NCBI RefSeq assembly: GCF_037126465.1
Contig: NC_088201.1
Location: 133,948,052 to 134,012,051, forward strand
Direction of reading: 5' to 3'
Source of the DNA: Ornithodoros turicata
Taxonomy: Eukaryota > Arthropoda > Arachnida > Ixodida > Argasidae
Length of the DNA stretch: 64,000 nucleotides
A program made the position numbers and the translations under genes. Under the pieces are notes generated by a model. It was not told where the DNA came from. It worked only from the letters and a program-made list of their open reading frames with translations, and did no database searches. The first letter of the stretch is position 1. Each line of letters begins with the position of its first letter. Shown here in pieces: positions 33,731 through 46,200 of this stretch.

Positions 33731-34434
33731 GATGAAGGGGAAGCCACTGTATCCCCTCGCTCGGAGAAGGCGTGCGTCAGATGACATCACTCTGCGCGAA
33801 GGGCCAATGGAAATTCGAAAATCTTCGAGGACCGCCATGTTCCGTTCTTAGGTTTCATTCCTCCTTATAGAGGGTGGTCCACCAACGATGATAGAAATTC
33901 ATAGTGAAAGACGTTGGCCCCGGAGGGACTGCGGTCAATGGATTTTTTTTCTGCCAATAACTTTTGCCACATATTGGTAACATCTTTATTTCATTTTAAT
34001 TGATGGAAAGTTAATTTCTTGAATTAAACTCCGAAATTTTCCAAGGCAACCTGACGTTTTCTTTGCGGAAATGGGTTCCCCGTGGTCATTTTTCTCAGTA
34101 TAGCACATAATCCCACTCGTAATGCAATGGCAATTGCCGAAATAAATTCGTCGAAAATTCGTGGAGATGAGCCCTTGGCTCCGCCTCTTTTTTGACGGCT
34201 GTAAGTTTGAGCGCAAAGCTGCGAAGAAAGGAGGTTATATTGACAGGCCACACGAGTGGGGAAAGGGTTACAAGCCTTACCCACGGAACAAACACCCGCG
34301 GTGAGTGCGGGAGTCAGAGCTATCTGATCAAAAATGAGGTCACCTTACGTATTGACAGGTAGGGAAGGAAATACATTTTTGGACCGTTTTGCACTCCGGT
34401 CTCAGTGAATGCAGTGAACAAGTAAACGGCAGCG

Positions 34435-35610
34435 GTGGCAAGCACCGTGTATTCCAACCAAGAAAAAACAAGAATGATCATTGCTCTGGGGGCTGCAGGT
34501 ATGGACTGTGACAGAGCAGACCTCAAATACAATGAAATGCTTCTAGGAACTAGGGTGGTGAGCTCTTGTACCATAAGGCGTGCATTTGTGAGACTGTCCA
34601 CAACAGGAAGTTTCCATTCCGGTACCCAGAGCCTGTTACACCCAATCTCTGCCAGTGAGTCGACACAAACAGACCAGGCCCCGAAAGAAGTAGGAGATGA
34701 TCTCCACGTGAAGTCTGCGCACCCTGGCAAAGTGAGTACAGGCATCAAAATCAAGTGTGTTGAGGATACTACACAAGCACAAACTCTACCCATACCACGT
34801 GAGCCTTCATCAACATTTCCAGCCGGGCGACAACCAGAAACGGCTGGACTTCTGTAACTGGATCGGATGTCGGACCCAGGAAAGCAGAAACTTTGTGAAC
34901 AGGGTCATTTGGGCTGATGAGGCCCACTTCTGCCATAGCGCTCAAGTGAATCGACACAACGCGCATTATTGGAGCCAGCCAGACAAACCCACACTGGCTA
35001 CGGAACTGCAAACATCAGTACGAGTGGGGATTGAATGTATGGGCCGGGATTTATAACGGAGCCACGGAGGCCAATCTTTTTCACGGGACTCCTAGATGCA
35101 AACCGCTACTGTAGCGAAATTTTAGATGCCGTGTTCAGCTTTATTGATGACCTGCCTCTTGCTGTACAGACCCGCGTGTGGTTTAAGCACGATAGGGCTC
35201 CACCTCACAACGCGCGGCGTGCAGTACAGCTGCTCCGTCACATGTTCCGGGAGAAGTGGGCTGGCCGATTTGGTCCAGTGTCATGGCCCGCCAGGTCTCC
35301 TGACTTAACGCCGATAGACTTTTACCTCTGGGGTCGCATCAAAGACGAGGTATACAAAAGCGAACCACGATCGCCGGATGACCAGCAGGGGAAAATCACT
35401 GCTTTTTGCTCGTCGCTTTCCAGATCCGAAATAAAAAGGACCGTGGAAGATACAATTCGGAGAGCCCACCTGTGCATTGCAGCAGATGGCGAACGCTTCG
35501 AACGCTTTTACGCTAATGATAACCTAATCAAAGTACACAGGAAGTGTGTTGAATATGAAGAAATCCGTAGCATGGTTGAAACAAACCAATTGAAAAAAGA
35601 AGAGAGCTGA
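34435..35610 (+). pseudogene. DD41D (rosa-like) mariner transposase, frameshifted
   Basis: Three overlapping plus-strand frames form one protein. The first (34435-34720) holds a helix-turn-helix-like start. The second (34757-35056) has RLDFCNWI and VIWADEAHF with the first catalytic Asp. The third (35035-35610) has WFKHDRAPPHN with the second Asp and WPARSPDLTPIDFYLWG with the third. I count 41 residues between the second and third Asp, which is the DD41D signature of the rosa-like branch of the Tc1/mariner superfamily, not DD34D. At least two frameshifts (about 34770 and 35040) inactivate it. It would cut and paste the surrounding element. Confidence 0.85.
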
Positions 35611-35753
35611 CAGGCGTTCGCGCATACAACTCTCTCTCTCACACACACATACACAGGTTCATGACAATAAGGTGGTGCAGAAAAACTACGAGACCGCTAT
35701 ATCAGCGGTCATAGTGAAAACAGCCGCGTACGCAGCCAAAAGGAAACAAACAC

Positions 35754-36584
35754 CAGGGCTGGGCAGTATTACAAATACATTGTATTATAATACCGTTACT
35801 ATTACCGTTAGTATTTGTATTACGTATTATAATACAAAAAAATTGAGTATTACTTGCATTGTATTACTGCAAAACTCGTAATACTTATGACCTGTCCTGT
35901 CTGAGGTGATGGGTCGTACACGTGTACACCTGCTGAGACGCAATGCGATTTGGAAAGATTGCTGCTGGAGGCCGTCGAAGATGCAAGGGAACCCGAAGTT
36001 GCTCAGGCACCGCCGTCCCCTGGACATACGGAATCTGACACGTTCTTCGGCTTCACTACACCAAGTGCCGCCACTGTGCCGTGCGAAGTTGGAAGTCCTC
36101 AAGTACATCGATGACAAGCGCGTAGACTACTTTAAAAGTGATAAAACCCCCGTTCCGGGGAACATTTTTAAGCGCGTGAACTTGTCCATGTTGGACGACT
36201 ACCCATCAGTTAAGAGTGTTTTCTTAAAGTTCAACACTAATTTATGTTCGTCCGCGCCGGTTGAACGTTTGCGAACCTGCTACTCAGACCAAACAGACGA
36301 TCGTTAGAAGATGGCGTATTTGAAAAGATGCTTCTTCTTAAGTGCAATCAACTGAAATAAACATGCGGTGACCGGACCGGTGGCTTCAGAAATATGTCTG
36401 GGATTCCTTTTCTAATAACTGTCTGCCACGGCACAAAAGTATTACTAGTATTACTTGAGTAATACAGGGAAGTAATAGTATTATGTATTATAATACTTGA
36501 AAATAAAATGTATTAGTATTATAATACAATTTTTTAGCAAGTATTATGTATTTGTATTATAATACAAATTCCTGCCCAGCCCTG
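35754..36584 (+). mobile_element. Internally deleted hAT transposon with transposase remnant
   Basis: The ends CAGGGCTGGGCAGTATTAC and AATTCCTGCCCAGCCCTG are inverted. The 8-bp duplication reads ACAAACAC/ACTAACAC. Both ends are rich in ATTATAATAC. The plus strand at 36058-36290 keeps LEVLKYIDDKR, YPSVKSVFLKFNTNL and SSAPVERL, the hAT C-terminal dimerisation domain, ending in a frameshifted tail. The BED finger and catalytic domain are gone. Confidence 0.9.
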
Positions 36585-36612
36585 ACTAACACACTGAGCA
36601 AAACACGAATAA

Positions 36613-37110
36613 AGGGCTAAACGCATGGAGCGTTTTTCCGACGTTTTCAAGACGCGCGCGCGCTCGGCGTGCGTGTGACCTCGTAAAAACCAGTTTTTCA
36701 ACGCGCGCGGAGGGCGTACGCCGGAATCTGTCGACTACAGATATTCGCGCGCGTCTGGGCGCGTTTTTCGAGAAGTAGACAGAACCATGGCCGTCGTGCG
36801 GCAGACAAGGTGGCGTATGAGCAGCTCGCATAAATTTTTGGGACATTATCCATCACACTAAATTTACGTGAACATTTCAATGGTATCTGGAATGAAGGAA
36901 CGCAGGAACCACAGGAAAGAAGAGCATCTGCCCGTTGTAACAGATATTTGGGGTCGACGAATAGAGAAACAGTGGCATGCGTCACTCGCTCCGTACGCGT
37001 CCCATGCGTTTCGGGTGGTCGCTTCGCTGGCGTTTCTTGGCTGCGTGTGCGAGGCCATGGCGTAAGCGCGACGTTTTGACGCTGAGAAAACGTCCAATGC
37101 GTTTCGCCCT
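36613..37110. mobile_element. 498-bp PIF/Harbinger-type MITE
   Basis: The ends AGGGCTAAACGCATGGAGCG and AATGCGTTTCGCCCT are inverted and flanked by TAA on both sides (36610-36612 and 37111-37113). A 3-bp TWA duplication with GGGC-containing termini fits PIF/Harbinger. The left half is rich in CGCGCG. No transposase is encoded. Confidence 0.8.
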
Positions 37111-37593
37111 TAAAGGAAAAAGAGCGCGACCCTGAAACTGACGTGGGCAAAGCTGATACCTGGCAGCGGAACTCTTCTGTGGGTTGGGTTTGTAACCCTT
37201 TCCCCCTCGTGTGGCGTGTCAATGTAACCTCCTTTCTTCGCAGCTTTGCGCTCAAACTTAGAGCCGTCAAAAAAGAGGCGGTGCCAAGGGCTCTCATTTC
37301 CACGATTTTCGGCGAATTTATTTCGGCAATTGCCATTGCATTACGAGTGGGGTTATGCGCTGTACTGAGTAAAATGACGACGGGGTACCCATTTCCGCTA
37401 AGAATACGTTAGATTGCCTTGGGAAATTTCGGAGTTCGATTCAAGAAATTAACTTTCCGTCAATTCAAATAAAATAAAATAATTACAAATATGTGACAAA
37501 AGTTACTGGCAGAAAAAATCCCTTCACCGCATGTCTCTCCAGGGCCTACGTTTTTACTATGAATTTCTATCAGGGTTGGTGGACCACCCTGTA

Positions 37594-38785
37594 TGAAGGC
37601 TACCATGAAGAATCTCACTTCAAAGGGGCATGCGACTTTTTCATTAGTGACCTTACAGATAAGTCATGACTCTCTTAGGCGGTCGCGTTATCTTGTTGCA
37701 TAAGATAAAACCCTGAGAATAGGGAACACGATTTCGAAGTCGTGTTTTGAGCGCACCACTACCTCTTGTGGATTCGTTTTTCTGCCTGTTTACTGGAATA
37801 GCAGCCTCGTTTGGAGAGGCCCTGTACCGCGTTTCTGAAAGCGCGTGCAGCTGCTTTCCCCCGCTAAATTCGAATGGTTGCAACTGGACACACGCGTCCT
37901 GTGTTGTGCCAAAGGTGCCATGTGCTGTGTTTTTGTATTTTCATGTTAAACAAATGTTACCGCTGCTGGGAATGTAACGAGGCTTTCTTTTTATTTTGAC
38001 ATCTCTTGTTCTTAACAGCATAAAGCTGAATATGAAGCAGCCGTTACCGGGCTCCACAAAGTCTGTGCGACAGCAATAATGAAGGAAGTACTAAAGAAGG
38101 AACTAACAAAGCAGAACAAACAAATAACAATCAAAAAGATCTATGATGAAAAACCCGAGACTGGGGAAGAGACGAAAAACAGACGATGAAATTGAGAGTT
38201 TGTGTGCGTCGTCTGTTTTTCGTCTTTTCCCCAGTCTCGGGTTTTTCATCATGGAGTTGTAAGAATTTTCAAAATCTTTCTTTGTCTCTTCAAAACGAAG
38301 CCAGGAAAACTGGAATCCCCGTGACTGTAGCTCGCCTTTGAAATGTAAAAGAAGGGGAAGAAAAAACAACAATAAAAAGGCACGACCTGATTGCAGGTGC
38401 GATTAAGTACCATCGTTGCGCCCAAACACTTCAGCTGTGAGCGTATCCTCCGATTCTGGCAGCAGCGTCATACGGTTCTGAGAATCGAGTGCAGGATCTC
38501 TTCAAGCACTATTCCCCGCCACCACCCGATCATTTCCGTAACGGTACATCTGCACTGTAGTATTTCGGGCTCCACTTTACTGACGCCAAACACTAACGTT
38601 AAACCTCACTGTGACAGTAACAACTGTCAGCACATTTATCCAAGCACAGCACGAAACCCTGTAAACAGTTTAATGCCGCGCAGTATCATTAGTACCAACT
38701 ACCGACACAGTAGATAAACGCCGACGTCTCATGTGAACATGACGGAAAGTTCTTTTGAGGCTCACGTACGTGTCTCCTAGTGACT
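37594..38785. other. Stretch with one possible exon and an inverted repeat
   Basis: A pyrimidine tract and CTTAACAG acceptor (38015-38020) precede a lysine-rich frame, EVLKKELTKQNKQITIKKI, that ends at an inverted repeat (38143-38186 against 38209-38252). I do not recognise the protein and cannot show that it is a gene. Nothing else is supported. Confidence 0.4.
38143..38252. repeat. Inverted repeat, 44-bp arms with 22-bp spacer
   Basis: ATGATGAAAAACCCGAGACT at 38143 faces its complement ending at 38252. The arms differ by one base (AAGAGACG against AAAAGACG). It is a strong hairpin former. Confidence 0.9.
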
Positions 38786-38789
38786 TGAA

Positions 38790-39255
38790 GACACATGAGG
38801 CCATGAGGGCCCTCATGAGGTGAGGGCACGTGAGGATGAGGACACGAGAGGCCATGTGGGTCCTTATGTGGGTCTCATGTGGGGCCAGTTGACGAATGTA
38901 CGTGAGGCGCCGTGAGGACATGAGGGCCCTCATGAGGTGAGGGCACGTGAGGATGAGGACTCCTGAGGCCATGAGAGCCCTCATGAGGTGAGGACAAGTG
39001 AGGATGAGGACCCTCATGAAGTGAAGATACGTGAGGCCATGAGGGTCGTGAATAGCCTCATGAGGTGAAGGCATGTGAGGATGAGGATGGTGAGGCCTTT
39101 CGGGATCCCGATGCCCTGAAGTGAGGTTCGTGAGGGAAAAATTTGAAATGGAATGTGAGGGTGAGGGCGACTGAGGTTAAGTTACTGGTGAGGAAAATTT
39201 GGTGAGGCTGAGTGAGGCTGATAAAGTCCGTGCTTCGTGAGGTGAGGATGAGTGA
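38790..39255. repeat. GTGAGG-rich minisatellite (right)
   Basis: Irregular units around GCCATGAGGGCCCTCATGAGG and TGAGGGCACGTGAGGATGAGG are repeated. The same vocabulary as at 33295-33730 is used, and the outer edge (GATGAGTGAGGCCGCAGG...GCCCACCTATGAT) is roughly the inverse of the left array's outer edge (ATCATAGCTGGGCGGCCTCACTCATGAGG). Confidence 0.85.
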
Positions 39256-39259
39256 GGCC

Positions 39260-40545
39260 GCAGGAAAATGCCCACCTATGATGATAATTGAGAAATATAG
39301 TGGAGACAAGTGCAGAGAATGACATCATCTTAATTATTACACTAAGTTGCATACTTGCAGCATAGCAGCAGCCCCTCCGGATATCATGCGCGAAAAACTA
39401 TACGGAGCACAGAGAGGCGCAAAGGAAAAAAAAAAAAATAGAGATGGAGTAGTTATGTACGAGGGTCATCGTGTGAAAATTTTTAATTATTTCTCTTTCC
39501 CTGCTTTTTTGTCTTTTTCACTTTGAAAATGCAAGCAAAATCAACAATACAGTGTGTAAACCGACAATTTCAGTGCTCCTGAACGTTGGGATAATCGTTC
39601 GTGAAGAACTATGTACGAAGAACTTGAAACGTCTTTCAAATTTTCAGTGTCTCATTTGCAATACAAGCTCATTTGTTTTGTGTCAAGTGAAGTTTTTCAT
39701 AGACGTATATGCGAATGCCTAATGACTATACTGCTCAGCTGTTTACGCTAAGGTGCTTTGCTATAATTGCGGTCCTTTCCAGAGGTTTCATCACCCCCAT
39801 CCCCCAGGGAGGTGTACACTCCCGCTGAATTTTTCCAACCACCGCCCTGTAGTTCACGAGATTTCCTGATACAGCTTGGCCACCAATGCACATACCCATA
39901 GATATGTATCCATAAAGATATACCCCCTATGGTTCGCTCCACTCGAAATCACGCAGACATCTTATCACGCCGGGTACCGCATCTTGGCTTCTATATGCAT
40001 TCATGATAGTGCCAGCCGCAACAAAAATGACAAAGAAGAAATTGTCGTTGCTCTTCGGTGCTGATACGAGCTGCGCAACGGACTAAAATTTGATACCTTC
40101 CTTTTGAATTCAGCATGAGAGAGCCGCGAAGATATGGCAAGGGAAAAAAACCTTGCCAAGATGGCACAAGTGAACTTGCACGGCAAATCGCCGGCAGTTC
40201 GAACATTTACACGGCAGCAGACACTTACGAGCACTGGTGCCTAAGTCTGGGGAAAAGACATCATAGATGAAAATACATATCCGTTACGAAGCCGTTTGAA
40301 TTTCACTGTTCATGGTAATTAACCAATTTTTCTCGAAGTGCAGCAAGCATAGAGAAGTCCATGATTCGCTTACACGTCTACCTGCAAGAAATGAGCCACA
40401 GTCTCCTTCTGAAACATTGCATCACTTGCCAACTTCTTTGAGAAAAGTAAAAAGTAACCTTTCTGCAACTCCACTGATGGCAGGGGCACCCAAGGAATAC
40501 ACCACAAAGAGCCACTGGTGTATTCTGCATCAACTATACTTATAC
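39260..40545. other. Unassigned stretch
   Basis: An A homopolymer near 39425. No gene, terminal repeat or known motif is supported. Confidence 0.5.
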
Positions 40546-40548
40546 TAG

Positions 40549-41800
40549 GCTCTTGTACTGGGAACACTGGTGACCGCAAAATTTGGAAAAGGCGCCTGCA
40601 GAGCCCTTTAAAAAGGGGCAAAACCCTTTGTATCATGGTGCCAAAGGCATATTCGAGACGGCTTATGCTATTGCCCTTCGCACTGGGATTGTAACGAAGG
40701 CGACCGCAAAATCCATAAAAGACCGCAGCAGAGCCCTTTAGAACGGTTGAAGCCTCTTTAATCATGGTTCCAAACATATATTATTAACGGCTTATGATGC
40801 TCTTCTACTGGGATTGCAACAGAAGCGACCACAAAATTCGGAAAAGGCAGCAGCAGAGTCCTTTAAAACGTACGAAACCCCTTGTCTCATGGTATCAAAG
40901 GCATATTCATGACGGCTTATGCTATGCCTTTCTACCGGGATTGCGCAAGAGGGGACCGCAAAATTCGGATACGGCGGCGGCAAGGCCTTTTAAAACGGGC
41001 GACACTCCCTGTATCGTGGAGCGAAAGAAAGAAAGTTATCAGTGGCTTGGGGGTGCAATGCTATTCTGCTGGAGTTATAACACAGGCTATCGCCAAATTT
41101 GGAAAACGTGGCAGCATAGCCCTCTTAAACGAGCAAAACCCCTTGTGTCATGCTGCCAAAGACTTATTATCAACAACTTATACTATGCCATTCTACCGAG
41201 AGCATAACACAGGCGACCGCAAATATCGGATAAGGATGCAGAAGAGCCCTTCAAAACGGGCGAGACTCCTTGTATCACGCTGCCAATGACATGGCATCAA
41301 TGGCTTCTGTTATGCCCTTCTACTGGGATTGTAACAGAGACTACCGCAAAATACAGAAACTGCGGCAGCAGCGCCCTTTAAAACGGTCGATACCCCTTTT
41401 ATCATAGTTCCAAAGTCATGTACGTATTCGCAACGTCTTATGCCATTGCCATTCTACTGGAATTATAACAGATGCGGCAGCAAACTCCATAAAAGGCTGC
41501 AGCAGAGCCCTTTAAAACGGACATAAGCCCCTTTAATCATAGTGGCAGACATTTTACACACATATAAAGACGCCGCGGCTTATGTTATGCCCCTCTCCTG
41601 TGATTGCACCGGAAACCACCGCAAAATTTGGAAAAGGCGGCAGCAGGGCCCTTTACAATGGCTCAAATGATTTGTATCATGGTGCCAAAAAGATACTATG
41701 AACGGCTTGTACTCAGATTATAACAGAGGCAACCGCAAACGTTCGGCAGCAGATCGAGCCCTTTAAAACGTGCGAAGCCCCTTTAATCGTGGTGACAGGG
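40549..41800. repeat. Tandem array of ~128-bp repeats
   Basis: About ten units share GCGACCGCAAAATTCGGAAAA, GCAGCAGAGCCCTTTAAAACG and TATGCCCTTCTACTGGGATTG. The GACCGCAAAAT block recurs at about 127-135 base intervals from 40570 to 41732. Units are 75-85 percent alike by eye. Frames here are accidental. Confidence 0.9.
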
Positions 41801-41809
41801 CATACCTCT

Positions 41810-42757
41810 TTCCCATGTACATGGAGAGGTCGCGTTTGAAGAAACTGCTTCCAAAACGACACTCGCAAAGGCAAAAAAAGAAATTAAATGGTATCAAATT
41901 TGGGGCTTAATATGGGCTCATATAAAAATAATCTGAAGCTGGTTTTACACAATGTATACATGAAATCCAGATTTCGGAGTTTGAGCCCCGTACCATTTTC
42001 CCCTTTTGCACCCTGAGGGGTCGCGTTTTACAAAATCGCTTCCAAAGTGGCACTCGAGATGGCCAAATGGCCAATTTCATCAACTTCGGGGCTTAATAGA
42101 GTTTGATATAACAATAATATTAAAGATGTCCAAAGCTGATTTTCTAATGTGTATATCTGAAAGTAAGATCACGGGGTTTGAACCCCTTATCTTGTTCCCC
42201 TGTTGCACCCTGAGAGGTCGCGTTTGGCAAAATCGCTTCCAAAACGGCACTCGAATTGGCCATTTCATAAAATTCGGAGCTTAATAACATTTGATAGAAA
42301 AATAATATTAAAATGTCCTCAGCTGATTTGTAATATGTATATGTGGAAGTAAGATCACGGGATTTGAACCCCGTACCTTGTTCCCCTATTGCACCTTGAG
42401 AGGTCGCGTTTGACGAAATCGCTTCCAGAACGGCACTCGAAATGACCAAATCGCCAATTTCGTCAACTTCCGGGCTTAATATCATTTGATATAAAAATAA
42501 TATTAAAGATGTCCAAAGCTAATTTTGTAATATGTATATGTGAAAGTAACATCACGGGGTTTGAACCCCGTGTCTTGTTTCCCTGTTGCACCCTGAGAGA
42601 TCGCGTTTGATAAAATCGCTTCCAAACTGGCACTCGAAATGGCCAAGTGGCCAATTTCGTCAACTTCGGGCCTTACTATCATTTGATATAAAAATAATAT
42701 TAAAGTTGTCCTAAGCTAATTTTGTAATATGTATATGTGAAAGTAAGATCACGGGAT
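41810..42757. repeat. Tandem array of ~190-bp repeats (left part)
   Basis: GCACCCTGAGAGGTCGCGTT recurs at 42008, 42205, 42391 and 42588, with a more diverged copy at 41828. Each unit carries a hairpin ACGGGGTTTGAACCCCGT and the AT-rich block AAAAATAATATTAAAGATGTC. The array is cut by the Kolobok insertion and resumes at 51906. Confidence 0.92.
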
Positions 42758-43258
42758 TTAAAGGTATGGTCTCGTACCCCCTGGCCCTCTCATAAAGTGC
42801 ACCATTCGATTCCCTTTGTTGGAAATAGAATAGTGCGAATTTACCCGACAAAGCACGTCACGGTTATTAAATAAACGAATTAAATCGATAAGGATTGCAC
42901 AGCATACCGCGATTTGTGTTGGCAACAACAACAACCGGTACGTCGGCGTGCGGGCACTACGAGAAACTCCGTGATTGGATGTAGAAATCGTCTGCTTTCG
43001 CGCGCGCTAGCAGACGACTGTCTGGAGACCGTGGAACCCTCGTACATTTTCTTTCAGTTGCCAAGAGAAAGACGCATATTGTAAGAAGCGGCCTACTTGC
43101 TGGTTTAGAGAAACGGTGTCAATCCACCTTTGCGTCCTCATTTCGAGAGCAAAGGGAAGCTGGGATGACTCCACCTAAATAAAATCACTTGGCGCCTTGA
43201 GCTTGCCTAGTACACTATCGTTCTGTGTTTCGTGAATTTCTCATCGTTACTACGGAAC

Positions 43259-46200
43259 ATGCCGAATGGTGGAAACTATTGTAGCGTGCCTGGGTGTAAC
43301 AACAGGTCTGTTGTCAATGGCAATCTGAGTTTTTATACCCCGAAGGACGAAGCGACGAAGCGCAAATGGGAAGCAACCATCGAGAATCACACACTCGAAG
43401 CGTCTTCAACGAAGGTCCTGAATGTGAAACGAGTGTGTTCCGCACATTTCGCTGATGACGCATATATGGTTAGGGATCTTCTGCAAGCGCGGTTCGGGAT
43501 GGCGCCAAAGAAGATGCGGCTCGATGTAGGAGCCGTCCCCACGATCTTCGGAGCAACTTCTGGCGACCACGGTCTTAACATCAGTAACGAATCTGATGTG
43601 CATAATTCTAAGGTCAGTATATTTTATATGAGCCCGCGAAACCCCGAACTGTGCCGCGGGCGTACCGCGAATGAGTACTGAACCAACCGCATGTCGTAAT
43701 TGTTGCGTACATCGCCTTTCCATGCCTGCCAGGTGCTGTCCCAAACGGAATCGTGTATCGCCGAACCAGCCGAACATCGTGAGTTCCATGCTATGTCTTG
43801 ACGTCGCACATGCGAAAAATAACCAAAGTTTGACTGCTGTTGATCCAGGATATTTTTTCTGAGGGGGGGGGGGGGGTTCCCTGGACAGCATGCTATAGGG
43901 ACCGTGCGACACCTAAAGGGGGCGCGCTGCTCCGTCGCGACAGCGCCGCCAGTGGCGGTCTTGGAAGTATCCGACGTGATACCACGCCGCCAGTTCTATG
44001 CATTCTCAAGTGGAACCGTATCTTGCGTGGCGACCGCCGTAATTAGAAGGGCTAATTTTCGAAGTGCAAATAATGTGGAACCTTTTTGGGGCGCGAACGA
44101 AGAGAATTGAGACAAACTGCACACAAGCAACCACCGTATTTATAATGTATCTAACAGTGCGGAAGGAGAACAGCCACTTGCGTCTGTCTGGTCAAAACAC
44201 CTGTAAGCGATACGTCGAGAGAATGGTTATTTGACGCCTCACAAAATCCTGGCTTGCTAGCGAAGGCTATATACGTGTATTTCTCTGACTCCAGCCATTT
44301 GTAATATGTTGTTGTTAACAGAGTCTTGTATTCCTTTCGTCCTCTTTGCACACACATACCTTCGTCACTGAAATCTACATCGTGCGTCCGTTTTATCCAT
44401 ACAAATAAACACGTAAGGTCACAACTTATTGTCTGAACTTGTACTGCACTTTTTCCAGTATCTTCAGATACAATAACGCTAAAGAGATCCTCAAAGAAGA
44501 AATTCGATGAGTTTTTACCTCGGCTACCGCCGTAGGCTTGCGGCACGACAGCTGTGAAATGGTCGGTGCGTAAATACTAAACCTTTTGGACAACGTAGAA
44601 CTTCCGTTCTCACTGTGAGACCCATCAACCAGATTACCGGGAGCAATATCAACTCTGGGCACTGGCGATGAAACACCTCAATCATTATCTCGAAATAGGT
44701 TGCCGTTTGGTCGGTGCATTTGACGGTGATACAGTATCCAGCGGCGTTTCACCGTCACGAAAGTGGCAACTGTAAATCATCAATCATTTTGCAGGTCCTC
44801 ATTCAGTTTCATTGAAACTAGAACAAAAGAAATAGAATATATTCGCTCATGTTGTGCACACCTCATGAAATGGTCGAACGCGCGTCACGAACGCTATTCG
44901 CTGCGAGTCTAGTGCCCTCGGTGGTATTGGACGCAAAGAAATCACGAGAAATGAAACATCTGGTCCCTAATGAAGAGTTCTTTTAGGTGCTGACACAGCT
45001 AGGGATGCAACAGTTCCAGTGTGGCGAAAAAAGACGCCCGCACCTCACATGTTAACATGTTAACATGTTAACTGGCTACCCGGCGGCTATCACGCAAGGT
45101 ACTTTCTCCGGAGGCCGCATCGCGGCACCACCAGTTTGTCGCACAGTCCCTATTTCACTACCAGGGTCAACTGAAACTCTGTGTAACGACTGAAATTGAG
45201 TGTGTGTGGGGGGTCACGACATCCGGTTCCGGATCCCCTGCCCCAGACTCCCTATAGCATAGCTCTTGATTTCCACGTCTTTTACAGTCAACGTGCTGGT
45301 GCTTGACGGGTTGCCCTTTCAACCCCTGATACCCTACCAAACTGTAAGCCAATACGGGTTCAAGTATACACTTGTGCCATACAACCCAGACAAAGGCGCA
45401 GGAGCTACCGACAACGCCACACAGACAGCTGTTCCAACTTGCACTCTTGGTATGCACATCTATGTTCCTAAATCCTGTATTATATGATTTCTTCATCTAG
45501 TTTTGTTTGTGGATATTACAAACTGCACATGCCTTTTAGGAACACAGACTCATCTGTACCGTCCTAGAGTGTCTACACAGGCTTCTGTAAATCCTGCCAG
45601 TAAGGTGTCATTGGTTTCAGCAAGCAGCAGCAGTTGCATGCCCGAGTGTGGCGATAGCGGCATGGGCAGCCACTTTGAGATGACACCACCAAACATGTCA
45701 AGCTCACAGGTTCCTGCCTTGCCTCTCGACACCAGCCAACCGTTGCTAAGGAGCTCCACCCCGATACCAAAGGAGCTCAACATAACTGTTGAGTCTGAAT
45801 AGTACGTAGCTTAGTACAGACAAACAGTATGCACTCTAAACGGGAAAAAAAATTGGACAGAAAACTGCGCATGGATATTATTTACGTCAAAATACGTATT
45901 AACCGAAGGGACCACATATAACATACTGGGCAAAGTAATCTTTGAACAATCCTGTTGCTTTGCTTATTGAACGCAGTTTCCATGAAATGTTTCTTTTTTT
46001 CTTTCTGCAGCCCACGTGATCCGCATGACACGACTCCAGTTCTCAGAAAGGCTGTGGTCTGAAAGGCTGTGGTACAGCCAGCCATGGGTGGGCAATAGGC
46101 CACTGGGGAATATTTTGCTGTGCTGCGGGATACTTTTCTCTGGTACAAACATTGCCAAAGCCCTCCGAATGCTGAAAATTATGGGAGTCCCAGCACTCAG

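Larger units (their letters stand above)
33870..37591 (+). mobile_element. DD41D mariner-like DNA transposon with long TIRs
   Basis: Inverted repeats of roughly 420 bp (33870-34290 and 37185-37591) begin with GAGGGTGGTCCACCAAC at the left and end GTTGGTGGACCACCCTG at the right. TA flanks both sides (33868-33869 and 37592-37593). The interior holds a frameshifted mariner-type transposase and two later insertions, a hAT remnant (35754-36584) and a Harbinger MITE (36613-37110). Without them the element would be about 2.4 kb. The TIRs still align over most of their length, so decay is moderate. Confidence 0.9.

Noticed and set aside
33394..33838. Frames of 117-122 residues made of 12-residue repeats
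   Set aside because: They arise from a 36-bp minisatellite that is open on both strands.
42150..42760. tRNA-like T-arm motifs (GGGTTTGAACCCC) repeated every ~190 bp
   Set aside because: They resemble a pol III B box, but no A box, acceptor stem or anticodon arm can be folded around them.
44151..44662. Minus-strand 131-residue frame inside the Kolobok intron
   Set aside because: No recognisable domain, overlapping frame in another phase, and no splice context; it may be a nested fragment but I cannot support it as a gene.
45050..45078. TTAACATG tandem triplicate as an attachment or recognition site
   Set aside because: A short direct repeat of 9 bp inside a transposon intron; no supporting context.
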